A stretch of 64,000 nucleotides of DNA from Perkinsus olseni. Its lineage: Eukaryota > Perkinsozoa > Perkinsida > Perkinsidae. The position numbers and the translations under genes are program-made. Below, piece by piece: positions 22,912-32,915 of this stretch. Numbering within the stretch: position 1 is the first letter of the stretch; each line of letters begins with the position of its first letter. The notes under the pieces were generated by a model. The model worked only from the letters and a program-made list of their open reading frames with translations. It had not been told where the DNA came from and ran no database searches. The stretch spans positions 1 to 64,000 of the forward strand of contig JABANP010000178.1 in the NCBI GenBank assembly GCA_013115135.1, in the 5' to 3' direction.

Positions 22912-23295
22912 TCAAATCGACTCAGTGGCGGCTGTGGTGATGGAGGTTGACGGCGACGAGCTGCCGCAGCCGTAGACGTACTTCTCGAGCCATTCTTTGA
23001 GCCTCTGGTCGCCTTCGGTTCCTCGAATTAGATCTTCCCTCATGATCTGCGTGATGGGTATGCCCTCGTCAATGCCAGAGAAGTCGTTGTTAGCCTGACG
23101 TCGTTCGGCATGTAACTTGTCGAGTCGTCGCTTCTTGTGTACTGCTTGCAACTCGCTGCGAATTCTCGCTATGGACGGCTGCCATTGGGAACAGAATCAC
23201 ACAGATCGACGAGCAACGAAAAACGTGTGAATAATTCAATTCCAACTTACGTCAGCGGCCTCCTTGAAAGGGTCTGGGAGAAGATGTCCTTTCAT
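22912..23295 (-). CDS. Small coiled-coil protein, two exons
   Basis: Exon 1 is 23251-23295 (ATG at 23295, MKGHLLPDPFKEAAD) and exon 2 is 22912-23178. The 72-nt intron between them is GTAAGT...GGCAG and the phase is kept. The 103-residue product is soluble and charged, with a predicted helix (IARIRSELQAVHKKRRLDKL), a loop (DFSGIDEGIPITQIMRED), a second helix ending EWLEKYVYG and a Ser/Thr-rich tail. I do not recognise the family. Its clean two-exon structure and composition argue that it is real. Confidence 0.65.
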
Positions 23296-24023
23296 GTCGA
23301 CGAACCTCAGCTAGCCTGCTCGCCGCTAGTTTGACAGTCTCCATGGCCGAACGAGGCGATCCCATCGACTCACTGTGAGGGAAAGTCGAATCTTCGATGG
23401 TCGGCGTAGGCATTCAGTAGGGTTCGAACTATCTCAACCTTGATTTCCGGAGGAGTTCAAAATCGCAAGTTGATAATGTTCATGCATTTGCAAGAAAGAT
23501 TCCAGTCTGCGCGACGCCCGTTTTGTCGCTCTGCTACGATTATCGGAGAATATGCAGAACTGTTGCTGACGAGTAAGCCCTTCTGAACGCTCGACAACCG
23601 CGAATGGTGGGTTATCGCCTAACACTCATCCGTTACCACTATTGCAACGTCACCTCATGCTGGTGGGAAATACTTTCTCCCACTACGGAATAACGCAACA
23701 AGGCGAGAGATATCCGTCCGCTACAACCAAGTGTAGAAACATCGCTCGAGCCTTCTGCCCTCAGTGATGTCAATCGTTCAAGACGGAATCGGGAAAAAAG
23801 AAGAGGGTGATATATACATGAACTACGTGACGGCCATAAAGAAGCGGCTGCGCAAAAAAGGACGTTAATGGTAAGCGTTCGACTAAAGCAGAGCTCTAAG
23901 ACTGCGATAACTGTATAAAAGACGTTCCAGACCGTCTGCCCTCGAAGACGCGCTGACAGGTCGATCAGGACAGTGACCACCCCTGAGTAATGTGAACGTG
24001 ACGCTAAGAAAACGTCGGAGCAC
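23296..24023. other. No gene seen
   Basis: Intergenic between two minus-strand genes. A long minus-strand frame (23639-24178) overlaps the last GILT exon in another register and has low-complexity Ser/Leu composition; I treat it as a shadow frame. Confidence 0.5.
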
Positions 24024-24769
24024 TCACCGCTTTTCAATGGCGTTACACACGGTTTCCTTGAAAGACTTTTTCCCATAGAAATCAAAAGGAATCCTGTCGA
24101 TAGTAGACCACGGAGTGTACCCATGAGGAGGCTGGAGCTCCCCCGTTTCTGAACGAACACGGAATCAATTGCTAGCAAGGGTTCGTGGGGTGAACTCCAC
24201 GCTCACTTTACCCTTGGCAAACTCTGCTACGATATCCCAAGACTCGTCCCCATCCCTGCAGGCATAAACCTCATGAAGCTGCGGGAGACCCTCATTGGCT
24301 GAGAAAAAAGATGATCAGGCAACACCTTCGCAACGGACTTACCGGTGGTATTCCACTTATTACTGCCCTTGTGAATATCGACCTCTTCATTGTAGATGGC
24401 CTTGAATGTTTGAAGCTGATTGCCCCCTCCTTTCTTGATGACACATCCCTGGAAACGGTTTATCGTGCACTCAAGTTCGCCATGCTGGCAACTGTACTGC
24501 TTGGTTTCCGGATTGTACCTGTGCCGAGTTTCCCTCAGGAATGCAGCCAAAGCGTTCTACCCGGCGTTTCCGAAAGGAACGAGGTTCAAGTCGATGTGAT
24601 GTGGTATGTAGTCATCGTCCATTATGGCCTTCAGGGTATAACGAATAAAGTCGATGGAGGCTGGGCACAGGGTTTCATAATAAACCGCGACTTTCACCTT
24701 TCCATCGTCGCCCGATGCACACCCAGAGAGAACAGAGACCAGGAGGACAGCACTGGGGAAGGATATCAT
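24024..24769 (-). CDS. GILT-family lysosomal thiol reductase (4 exons)
   Basis: Exons on the minus strand: 24561-24769, 24343-24518, 24212-24298, 24024-24148. Introns are 42, 44 and 63 nt, all GT...AG, and phases sum to a 198-residue protein, the usual GILT length. The Met at 24769 starts a signal peptide (MISFPSAVLLVSVLSGCAS). Residues 30-38 are YYETLCPAS, the active-site region. It has a CXXS form (Cys35, Ser38) rather than CXXC, as in many invertebrate members. The GILT signature CQHGELECTINRFQGC is at residues 80-95, and ELQPPHGYTPW near the C-terminus matches the family's conserved QPPHEYVPW block. The protein should enter the secretory route and reduce disulfides in acidic compartments. 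Confidence 0.92.
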
Positions 24770-26714
24770 CACGAAAGGGACGAAAAAAGCTGCGCTGAAC
24801 CAACATATGTTAACAGTCATCGGGCATGATAGTACATCAGCTGCTGCCATCACTAGCGTGATGACAACGACGGGAAGTGACCATCTGTAATAGATGATTC
24901 ATGGCCCACAAGGGTTCACTAGTGTGACGCCGTCACACTACGCGTCACCGGCGCGCGCTCACGGCGCTCACAACGTCTAGGGGTGGTGCTCGAGTTGGCG
25001 CCAGTCCAATAGATTGAAGGCATAATGAAGGAACCCTGTAGCAGACGAAAGACGCAACGAAATGTCATTTCCTTAGGAATCCCAAGTTTGGATGCGATCA
25101 TTTGCCTGACAAGCCTCTCCGAGTGAAACCTGGGACAGAAGAACCGCCACAGCGGCGCAACACCCGGATACTTCTCTCTAGTGGAATTCCCTGGAAAGTA
25201 GCCAGGTCGATTTGTTGATCCAAATGTATTGAGCCTTGGGCCGACGGAGCTGGCCCTCTCTGATTGATTCCTCCGAGTCCTAACACGTTACTTTTCTCCG
25301 CAGCACGCGGAAACATCTGCGTGGGGTGTCCCGGTACCTGTTTTCTTGGCTGTGAGAATGAACGTTGTAGAATCGAAAATGTATGAATCATGAATGCCAG
25401 CGTACGGCCACCTTTGTCTCCTGTTCACGTCTACTCACGAGTCGTGAGTCACGACGCGGTCACAAGAAATAGTCACATACTATGAAAGGAATCGAGGACC
25501 GAAGTCAGGTGTGACTCTACATCACACAGTTCATGAGTAGCATGAATGGTCAGTCAGAGGAGACACATAGTGTAGAAAGGATGACCTGTTGACGGAACAG
25601 CGAGACGTGACGGAAGGGATTGCAGCGTGAAGAGTCTCGGCCGAGGGCCTCTGTTAGCCAATCATTCATATGGTGATCGAAGTATCTCCATACCGGTTTT
25701 CTGGTACTCGAGAATTGCAGGCTCATGTATACAGCCACTTGACGAGCCTCACTAAGGCCAACGCTAACGCACTAGCGTCACGCTAGTAGCATGAGCATGC
25801 TCGAGTCACCCACACAGACCGCAGAGAATGGAAGAAGAAGTCAACCTGCACAATCGTCGGGGTTCCATCATTCGCTTCATTCGGGACCTTGCATGAGACC
25901 TCCAGACCTCTATGACAGCTTCACTTAACAAGTTTCACCTCGCCTGATCGGCCAGAAACGATTCGCATTTGTGCTAGCTGATGTCACTTCGCGAAGACAC
26001 TGTCCCCGGAGCAGCCTCCTTACGTTTTGGTCAAGACTTTGGACTTTGATCACGGTGTATGACACATGTGCTCCGTCTTTGGAGTGGCAGAGACTTTGAT
26101 GAGCCCTCTCATGGGACCGACAATATTGAATACAGATAATCTTCGAATAAGCCCAAGACCTGATCTCGTCTTGCTGAGAGGCCCTTGGTAGGCGTCACCA
26201 TCGAGGCCACATCAGTTGTCTCCGATCTGTCTCCGGTGCTCTTTGTATACATGCCTCGATACTCACTCGTCGGCAACTCAGGAGCTGATTCCGTCGATAT
26301 TATCCATCTACGGATTGCGTTTCGGACCACCTCGTATACTTTTCTCCCTTCAAGATCTCATGGAAACCTACCTGACTCGTTCATTCACTGTGACTGGTGT
26401 AGCCAAGCACATGCGTGCGAGGTGACATCCACATCGGAACGCGATCGATTTTTACACAGCCGAAAGTGCGACATAAACTCACTGTATATAATATCTATGC
26501 CCGCATCAGCAACGAATGACACTCGTATGCTCGGCGAGGGTATAGCTCAACCATGAGTAACAGGCCCTAGTCCTTTTTTGTCGAATCTGACGAGCGGTAG
26601 ACACACCGACATTATGTCTACCGCCTGGCAGATATGATTATTAGCACTGATCGCTGTCGATTGGGCGCTACTAACTCTAGTTTTCAAGTTGATTTCCACC
26701 TTCATCATACAAGC
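24770..26714. other. No confident gene; palindromes present
   Basis: Short frames only. Perfect inverted repeats with one-base centres occur at 24920-24940, 25433-25449 and 25771-25787. The stretch from 26185 to 26550 has overlapping plus frames of plausible composition, but no start, splice or family signal that I trust. Confidence 0.35.
24920..24940. repeat. Perfect inverted repeat, 10-bp arms, 1-nt centre
   Basis: TAGTGTGACG-C-CGTCACACTA. Confidence 0.9.
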
Positions 26715-26876
26715 ATGAAGTCCTTCCTCTTTGTGACGGTCCTGCTTATCATGGCTGTTGTCACTTCTGGCAGCAGTGGCGGCGACGGTGGTAACGGCGG
26801 TGATGGTGGAAACGACCATGGTGGCAACGGCGGCAATGGTGGCGGCGGTGGAGGCCGCGTTCTCTTCTTCGCTTGA
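26715..26876 (+). CDS. Glycine-rich secreted peptide
   Basis: A 53-residue protein with a strong signal peptide (MKSFLFVTVLLIMAVVTSG), then a low-complexity tail of Gly with Asn, Asp and Ser in GG-X repeats, ending RVLFFA. The start at 26715 is chosen because the signal peptide begins there; an upstream in-frame Met at 26634 would add a non-signal leader. Short glycine-rich secreted peptides are often structural or antimicrobial in other organisms, but nothing here shows which. No intron is evident. Confidence 0.6.
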   Translation: MKSFLFVTVLLIMAVVTSGSSGGDGGNGGDGGNDHGGNGGNGGGGGGRVLFFA

Positions 26877-27177
26877 GGAGGTCGGATGGAGTGGCAACCA
26901 CAGCGGGCATCACATTTGCTGCCCGAATGAGTAATTGTCCTTTTAACTCCAATATGAATCCGTCTTGACGACCAAGAGTTGATCTTTGTAACAACTCTGT
27001 TGAGCCTCGCTGCGTAGTACCCAGTGCGTACACAACTTGGTCGCAGCGATCGAAGTCTTGCCTCGCCTTCTGCCTTTGCTACAGAATCACAACAGCGGCG
27101 AGATCCTTTTGAGACATATTTTCCCCTATCATGGCGTTCAGCTTCGTGTTGCTGTCATAAGAGGGGGAAGGGGGCTC
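26877..27177. other. No gene seen
   Basis: Intergenic between the glycine-rich peptide gene and the periodic repeat. No supported features. Confidence 0.4.
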
Positions 27178-27262
27178 CGACTAAATTGCTTTGGGGCCCT
27201 ACTAATTTGGCCTGGGCTTTATTAAATTGCTCTGGGGTTTACTAACTAGAACTGGAAATGGC
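27178..27262 (+). repeat. 21-bp periodic interspersed repeat, copy 2
   Basis: Same family as 19836-19924. Units such as TAATTTGGCCTGGGCTTTATT are followed by AACTGGAAATGGCGTA. Orientation is plus. A perfect inverted repeat with a one-base centre lies shortly after it (27298-27314). Confidence 0.82.
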
Positions 27263-27834
27263 GTACTTGTGCATCGCTCAAGTAACAGCTTTCGGACGTC
27301 GTCCGACGGACGACTTCATATTCTACGCTATTCTACAGGGGGAACTCGACCAAGGAAGATATCACAAAGCGAACCGCTTGTTGCCCCCAAATGCTGATGG
27401 CCAGATGCTCTGCTTGCCTTGGACTTGTTCTTCTCGAGGGCGTCGTCGGTGCGAGTGACCGCCCGCTGGGAGGTGGGCGATGGCAACCTCAGCCACCGCC
27501 GTCGTTGTGCGTGGGTCCCCGGAACACGAGGCTCGTATGCGCTTGCATGGCCCAGTAGTGGCTTGAGTACAGACTCAGTTGAGGGCTGAGACGCCGTCGA
27601 CTCTGTGGCTTAGCGGCTTATGCGGAATGTTGCGCCACACCGCGACACAACACCGTTTGTTGGTCGGATGCTCTTCTCCTGAACACGTTGTTGACTCTCA
27701 ACCCAACCCCAAAAACGTTTAAATTGATCACCGTTCAGAACGCGGGCGTGGGTTCAAACAAAATGTTAACAGTCAACGCTGGCTGAGAGGCACTCGATGG
27801 AGAATATCGAAATGAATGGTACGTAACTAAGCAC
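27263..27834. other. No gene seen
   Basis: Short frames only, apart from the inverted repeat GTCGTCCG-A-CGGACGAC at 27298-27314. Confidence 0.4.
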
Positions 27835-28769
27835 TCAAATAGAGTCACGAGGGTAGAATATGATCTCAGTTAGGGTGGGGGATACCTGCGAACCTCCCCA
27901 AAGATCTGCCGGTGCCAATTGGAATTCAGACCAGCTCGAAGACAGGACCATTGCTCCCTCCAGAACCTCGGAATTATGTTGCTCGACAACACTAGGGTAG
28001 ACGACTAGGGACGACAGCATTTTGAACGGGCACGCGTGGATACGATATGGTCTCTGTTGAAGTGTCGAGTGGCTTCAGATCACCCGCAAGCTGTTTCCGT
28101 GGCAGGGTGAACATTACGTCAGATGGGTACCGCACTTTCACGACTTCGGCGAAACCATATTCACCATGCCTTGGAAAAAGGACCATCGGAGAGGCTTCAC
28201 AGCAAGGCCGCTGTCGTGGATACTCGACGGCAACATGATGAGCAGACTGAGCTACGCGATCAGGATAGCGCACTGTGATCAATCCTGTTTCACTCGAGCT
28301 CTCGCCTTGGAACGTTGACACCGGGTCTGCGGGGGCGATCTCAGCGAGGTTCTTCGTCCGGGGAGAGGGAGAAGATCCTCCAGAGCCGCTGTCTATGGAT
28401 CCTCCAGTGTCATCGGCCGAAGGTGTCGCTTCACCCGGGTTCGATCCCGCCCAGGGAATTTTCTCTGAAACGTCAATTGCTACGTTAACCAGGGTGCTTG
28501 ACGAGTCTCGCGGTGAGAACTGACCAGGAGGAACTACTGGTCGGAGATTTTCTTCGCTGAACCCTCTCGCTGGTGCCTGGAAAAATCGAAATAGGGCATT
28601 CTATTCGTCTCTGGCCTTCGAGACGCTTCACTTCGCGGAATATATTCCCCACAAGACACCACGCTAACATCGAGCTCACAGACGTAGCAGAAGAAACCTG
28701 CGCAGCCGCCTGTGTGGCTGTATCCATCAGGACCGTCCGGCGCTGCTGATGTTCACGCGAAGATGCCAT
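27835..28769 (-). CDS. Unknown protein with recurring YP motifs, frameshifted
   Basis: Exon 1 is 28680-28769 (MASSREHQQRR...). After a 103-nt GT...AG intron, exon 2 starts at 28576 and is open for 195 codons. It has a Ser/Gly-rich low-complexity part (about 28330-28420) and then recurring segments with an aliphatic-X-Tyr-Pro core: TVRYPDRV, AVEYPRQR, KVRYPSDV, TISYPRVP. The frame stops at 27992, but the frame one base over continues the same pattern (VVYPSVV, IIFYPRDSI) down to 27835. This implies one extra base near 28000-28015. No family recognised. Confidence 0.5.
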
Positions 28770-29140
28770 TCGAGCACATCACAGTGCCATGGGACGAGCA
28801 TGCTAGATCGATCTACCGCATGCACCCGAGCGTATCCAAATCCAATCGACAACTTTAGTAGGGAGGGAGGTACGAGTAGTGGTCGCTGCGTTGATCGTAA
28901 ACTCTGGAACGAACGGCGAGAATCTTACAGTAGTATGTCCATGAGCAGACGAGTTGTCGTTGCGCGCATCGAATCTGAGAAGGAGCTCAACCTCTGTCCG
29001 AAACTCCCACAATTCCGCTTCCAGTCTTAGAACAGCAGTCCTATGGGCAAACTAGCATCACATCAGGAGTAATTTTTTAAAAGAAACTTCAACTCCGGCA
29101 ACCGTCGCCGTGAAGATGGCACGGCAGGTAGCTCACTCAC
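28770..29140. other. No gene seen
   Basis: Intergenic between two minus-strand genes; no supported feature. Confidence 0.35.
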
Positions 29141-29743
29141 CCGGCGGGCTCCCCCAGAATGCTTTTCAGCTCATTCAGTGACCATGCTAGCAGACTCTTG
29201 GCTCGTGACCATTCCCGAGTGGCGGCTCTGAAATTGAGCATAGCTAGCCCAACGATGGGAGCAGCAGCGTGTGAGCGACGAATGGGTCATTCATCCTCGT
29301 CACTGTAAATTCCAAGCCAGCTTCATCTGAGCCCTCCGGACCAGATGTTCGGGTTTTCAGGGGCACGCCGCCGCTCAGAATGCACTAGAGTCTTGAGGCA
29401 AGGCTAACTCACTGCAGGTCCTCTTCCACCTCTCGTTGGCTTGCATCACTCAGTGAGTGTCTCAGCTTATTATTCTCATCCTCAAGACGCTCCATCTCGC
29501 TCCTGCACCTCGATATCCGACCCTCGTACACCTCGCACAGCACGTCGCCAACACCTCTGAGGGCGTCCTGGCACGCATCAGCCTGGCCGGGTGCACCTTC
29601 GCTGGACGGCGGACTACCTCGCCAGCTTGAGAAGGTTGGGTGGTCCCTCTCGGAGACGGTACGCTCTTGTTTGTCTGCATCCTCCCAGTGAGTCTGAGCG
29701 AGGACTTCGACACGGAGCAGATAACGGAGAGCAGACTACCTTT
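29141..29743 (-). CDS. Unknown coiled-coil-containing gene, partial exon set
   Basis: On the minus strand a frame is open without a start from about 29743 (after an AG at a TAAAAGGTAG acceptor) to 29428. It reads from ALRYLLRVEVLAQTHW to a helix MERLEDENNKLRHSLSD and ends at a donor CA|GTGAGT. A downstream exon ends at 29141 with LNFRAATREWSRAKSLLAW and SLNELKSILGEPAG before GTGAGTGAG. The exon between is not resolved and the N-terminal exons are missing. Family unknown. Confidence 0.45.
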
Positions 29744-31484
29744 TATATCTTAAACTGAACCGACTCCCTTGCGAACCCGCTGGAGGGCGCACCTAAACAT
29801 AGCACGCTGGCAATCACCGAGCTCGAGTCGAATGGTGATAACTCTCGTCGACTGCAATTATGCCTAATGGCCAATCAATGGCGATGCGCCCGATAACCGC
29901 GGTTATTGGTCATTGACAGGGCTTCGCCATGTGAGATGGAGAAAGTGGTTACCACTAGCGGTTTCCATGCCTCAGGTGCAACCCCAATGACCCAAGGATG
30001 ATCAATCAATAATGAAATCACTCTACGGATGGCTATCAATCATACCACATTTTGTCTACAAATGTTAATAGTAAATTAGAACTCCCCACACCTACCACTC
30101 GATGATTCAAAGGTTTCCCGCTCGTCCGTGAGGCAGTGTACTCCTTATTGGGCCGTTGCAGCCGAGACATGAGAGTGCCAGTTTGAACTCAACTGCACCA
30201 CCGGCGTATCCGAGCGTCCCTGGAGTGGCCGAGACTCTCCACAGATCCTCTGATTAACAACCCGACGCTCATACTATGCCACCTCGAAAGTTCAATTTAG
30301 ATTCAGCGGTTGCATCGCTTCCCAAAGAAGTAAGATACCCTAGAAACTGCTTGGAAACCTGAGATTAGCGGACTCGGGACGAATGGTATACATCAGCCGG
30401 GGATGTTGTTGTAGTCGCCCAATAGGTAAGTGAGAGTGGGTCAATGCGTAGCTATCATACACCATGTATGCCATCATGTATGCCATACACTTGTCACGCA
30501 ACGTGAATTCCGCGGCACTTCTGCGCTTGTGTACCTGTCTGAGGGTCATCTGCGCCACAGTGGCAACTGCCTCCATTGCTGCTGCGTACCAGCAGACATT
30601 CAGATACGCATATTTGCGGCGATGGACTTTGATGAGAGGAAATCAATGATGCATCGATCACCAACCGTTTGAGCGTGTATGAAGGTTCGATACGAATGAG
30701 CACCTCCTCCACAAAGGACGCTGCCCGCGGCGTCACACAGTGTCCGCTAACCTCTCGACCATTCCTATGCCGAGGGTGTCTTGGAACCCCCCACAGCAAG
30801 CTGGCGATTCCGGACACCGGCAGCCTACCCCATGTCTCGCTCTCCCCATCAGACAGCTCAAGTCATCAAAGATTTGATAAGTCATATGAAAACGCTCGTT
30901 AGTAAGACAGTTGAATTCTGCACCACCGCTGCCATCGCTCCATAAATCAGCCGAAAGAAGTCGTCCACACTCGGTCCCGGAGCCGCCTTCGAACCCTGCG
31001 CGGGGTCTCGCCTCTGACACAACACAAGCTCAGCGACGGTTTGGCGAGGTCGATCGTTCCCTTACAGCAGAGGTATCCTGATGATGCTCTCCAGCCTGGG
31101 CACCGACATCGATGGGGATGAGCTTCCATCCATAGAGAGACGGCAGTAACTAGAAAGGGAATGGGTTGACGCAGATTCGAGCGCCCAAGAACACAAGTAA
31201 CAACCAATCCCTGTTCAGGTCACATAGCCGCTCATCACGCAGTAACGGACCAATGCAAAAGGAGCACAGATTTGGTTCTTGCCCGACGGAACGCGCAGTG
31301 TGGGCTCTCAGCGAGGACACAAGGAACCTCTCCTTCAGTCTACAGACCACCGGAAAAAGCTAGCTCCCAATCATCGAAGCCCATACCCATACTTAAGGGC
31401 AGCGGGAGTATCTTCCTCCCCGTCAATTTCCAGCTAGACTTCCAAAACCACCACCCGGGAAAAATACGCTTACCGATTCCATCA
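29744..31484. other. Poorly resolved; probable minus-strand exons
   Basis: No complete gene could be built. Minus-strand stretches with coding-like composition lie at about 30440-30576 (MEAVATVAQMTLRQVHKRRS...), 30840-30980 (ECGRLLSADLWSDGSGG...) and 31150-31350 (LRDERLCDLNRDWLLLVFLG). They suggest one or two further genes in the minus-strand series. The stretch 29750-30330 shows nothing. Confidence 0.35.
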
Positions 31485-31714
31485 TCGTTTGCATGCCCTT
31501 GAGATCCCCAGACCCAGCTTCCACAGATATCCTATTCACCTCGCTTCCCTCATCCTACAACAGCATACACTCCCACCAAGTCTTTTCTTCCAACCCTTTA
31601 CCTCAGATTTCTGCGCTATCGAAATGAGCAGCTGCTTGCCATCCTCCGAGGGCTCGAGCTCTATTTTCGAGGGGATGTTCGGGTCAGCGTACTCCGGCAT
31701 CTTCCAGAAAGTAG
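31485..31714 (-). CDS. Two probable internal exons, unknown gene
   Basis: Minus-strand exon 31602-31714 follows an acceptor TTCTTTGTTAG and ends at GAG|GTAAAG. It encodes a hydrophilic segment (WKMPEYADPNIPSK..., GKQLLISIAQKSE). The next segment, ending near 31485 at TCG|GTAAGC, reads VNRISVEAGSGDLKGMQTMMES. They are spaced like neighbouring exons of one gene. Family not recognised. Confidence 0.4.
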
Positions 31715-32121
31715 CTAACAAAGAATAAAGGCAAAACAGCCCCTCTTCGGATGATCGCCAGTGTGCTGGCTGAGGCCGATTTGAGAGCAATCTGCCACCT
31801 GCCCCCCGGCACCTTCTAGCGAGCGCCCCCGTAACAGGTCAAGCAGGAGATGCCAACCCCGTAATCACGCCCCTCAGTAATAACAGTTCCATCGCAATGA
31901 GCATACGAAGCGGCCCTCCACACCCAGGAGTTTACCTAGCGAGAGTTTAGTAGACGTATTAGCTTGAAGGAAGGAGCCAATGGTCACTGGTGGCAACGAC
32001 ACTGTCACGCCTGACGATCAATCAACCAGCATATACACAATACACAGCCATCCTCCCCCGTGGAACAACAAGTGACAGATAGAACCGCTCGGGTAATAGA
32101 AAAGAGCCTCTCGCAGAATCA

Positions 32122-32615
32122 TTATCTTGGACCGTATCTCATATGATTGTCATAACCGTCGAATTTACCATCGAACTGAGCTAGCGAGCGACCTGATCCC
32201 GATGATCTTCGATCCATCCTCAGGATATTACTCTTGCCGGGCCCTCCTTTAGGGGAGAACGTCCACTTTATCCTCCCTTCTCTCACGACACTGACGCCTC
32301 CACCGTTCGCTCTCTCCAATGCCGGCTGAGAGAATCTTCACGCTCTCGACATCCCATATGAAAGCCCGGAGTCCAAAGATACTTAACCCTCACTACCATA
32401 ATGGCTCTAACGTCCAACTTGGCGTTCCTTCCCTCCACAGTAAATCCATCAAAGATTCCTCTGTGAGGTGAGTGACTAAAAAACGCTGCCGCCGGAATCC
32501 TGTTGGCAGCCGCTCCTAGGTTCCGCGATACTTGCATCACGATGGCGATGGAAAAAAACTGCGGAAACCCGAAGACCGCTGATCGACCAACGTTGTCCAA
32601 GAAAGCACAGTCCAC
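32122..32615 (-). CDS. Unknown protein, two exons (5' end unresolved)
   Basis: Exon 32397-32615 ends ATT ATG|GTAGTG. A 71-nt intron ends TCTCTCAG, and exon 32122-32325 continues in frame to a stop (DGYDNHMRYGPR). The first exon contains a hydrophobic stretch (FGFPQFFSIAIVMQV) and GIFDGFTVEGRNAKLDV; the second has GRIKWTFSPKGGPGK. The start is uncertain because the frame reaches a stop just upstream of 32615 without an ATG. It may share a gene with the exons at 31485-31714. Confidence 0.5.
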
Positions 32616-32915
32616 GGCTCATCAATAGAGTCCCACGTACCCAGCTGTCACTAAAAATTACAGTTCAGCGTTCCACAGAACTCCCACGCTGGCGATCACG
32701 ATTCGAGCGTTGACGGCCGACTAAAACCACGCCTTGAGAAGAGCGGATAGCACCATTTCCGAGCCAAGCGATTGACCCAACGCAAACCAGCATTCACCCG
32801 CCAGTGATGGCTAAGCGGACGTCATGGTCCGTTCCCAAAGCTGCGTTAATCATCGTCAACAATAGTGGTAATATTCTCCACGTTTAACAAAATCTTAAAT
32901 CTCCCATCCTCGATA

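Noticed and set aside
23639..24178. A 179-codon minus-strand frame
   Set aside because: It overlaps the last GILT exon in another register; the GILT frame there matches the family's conserved C-terminus.
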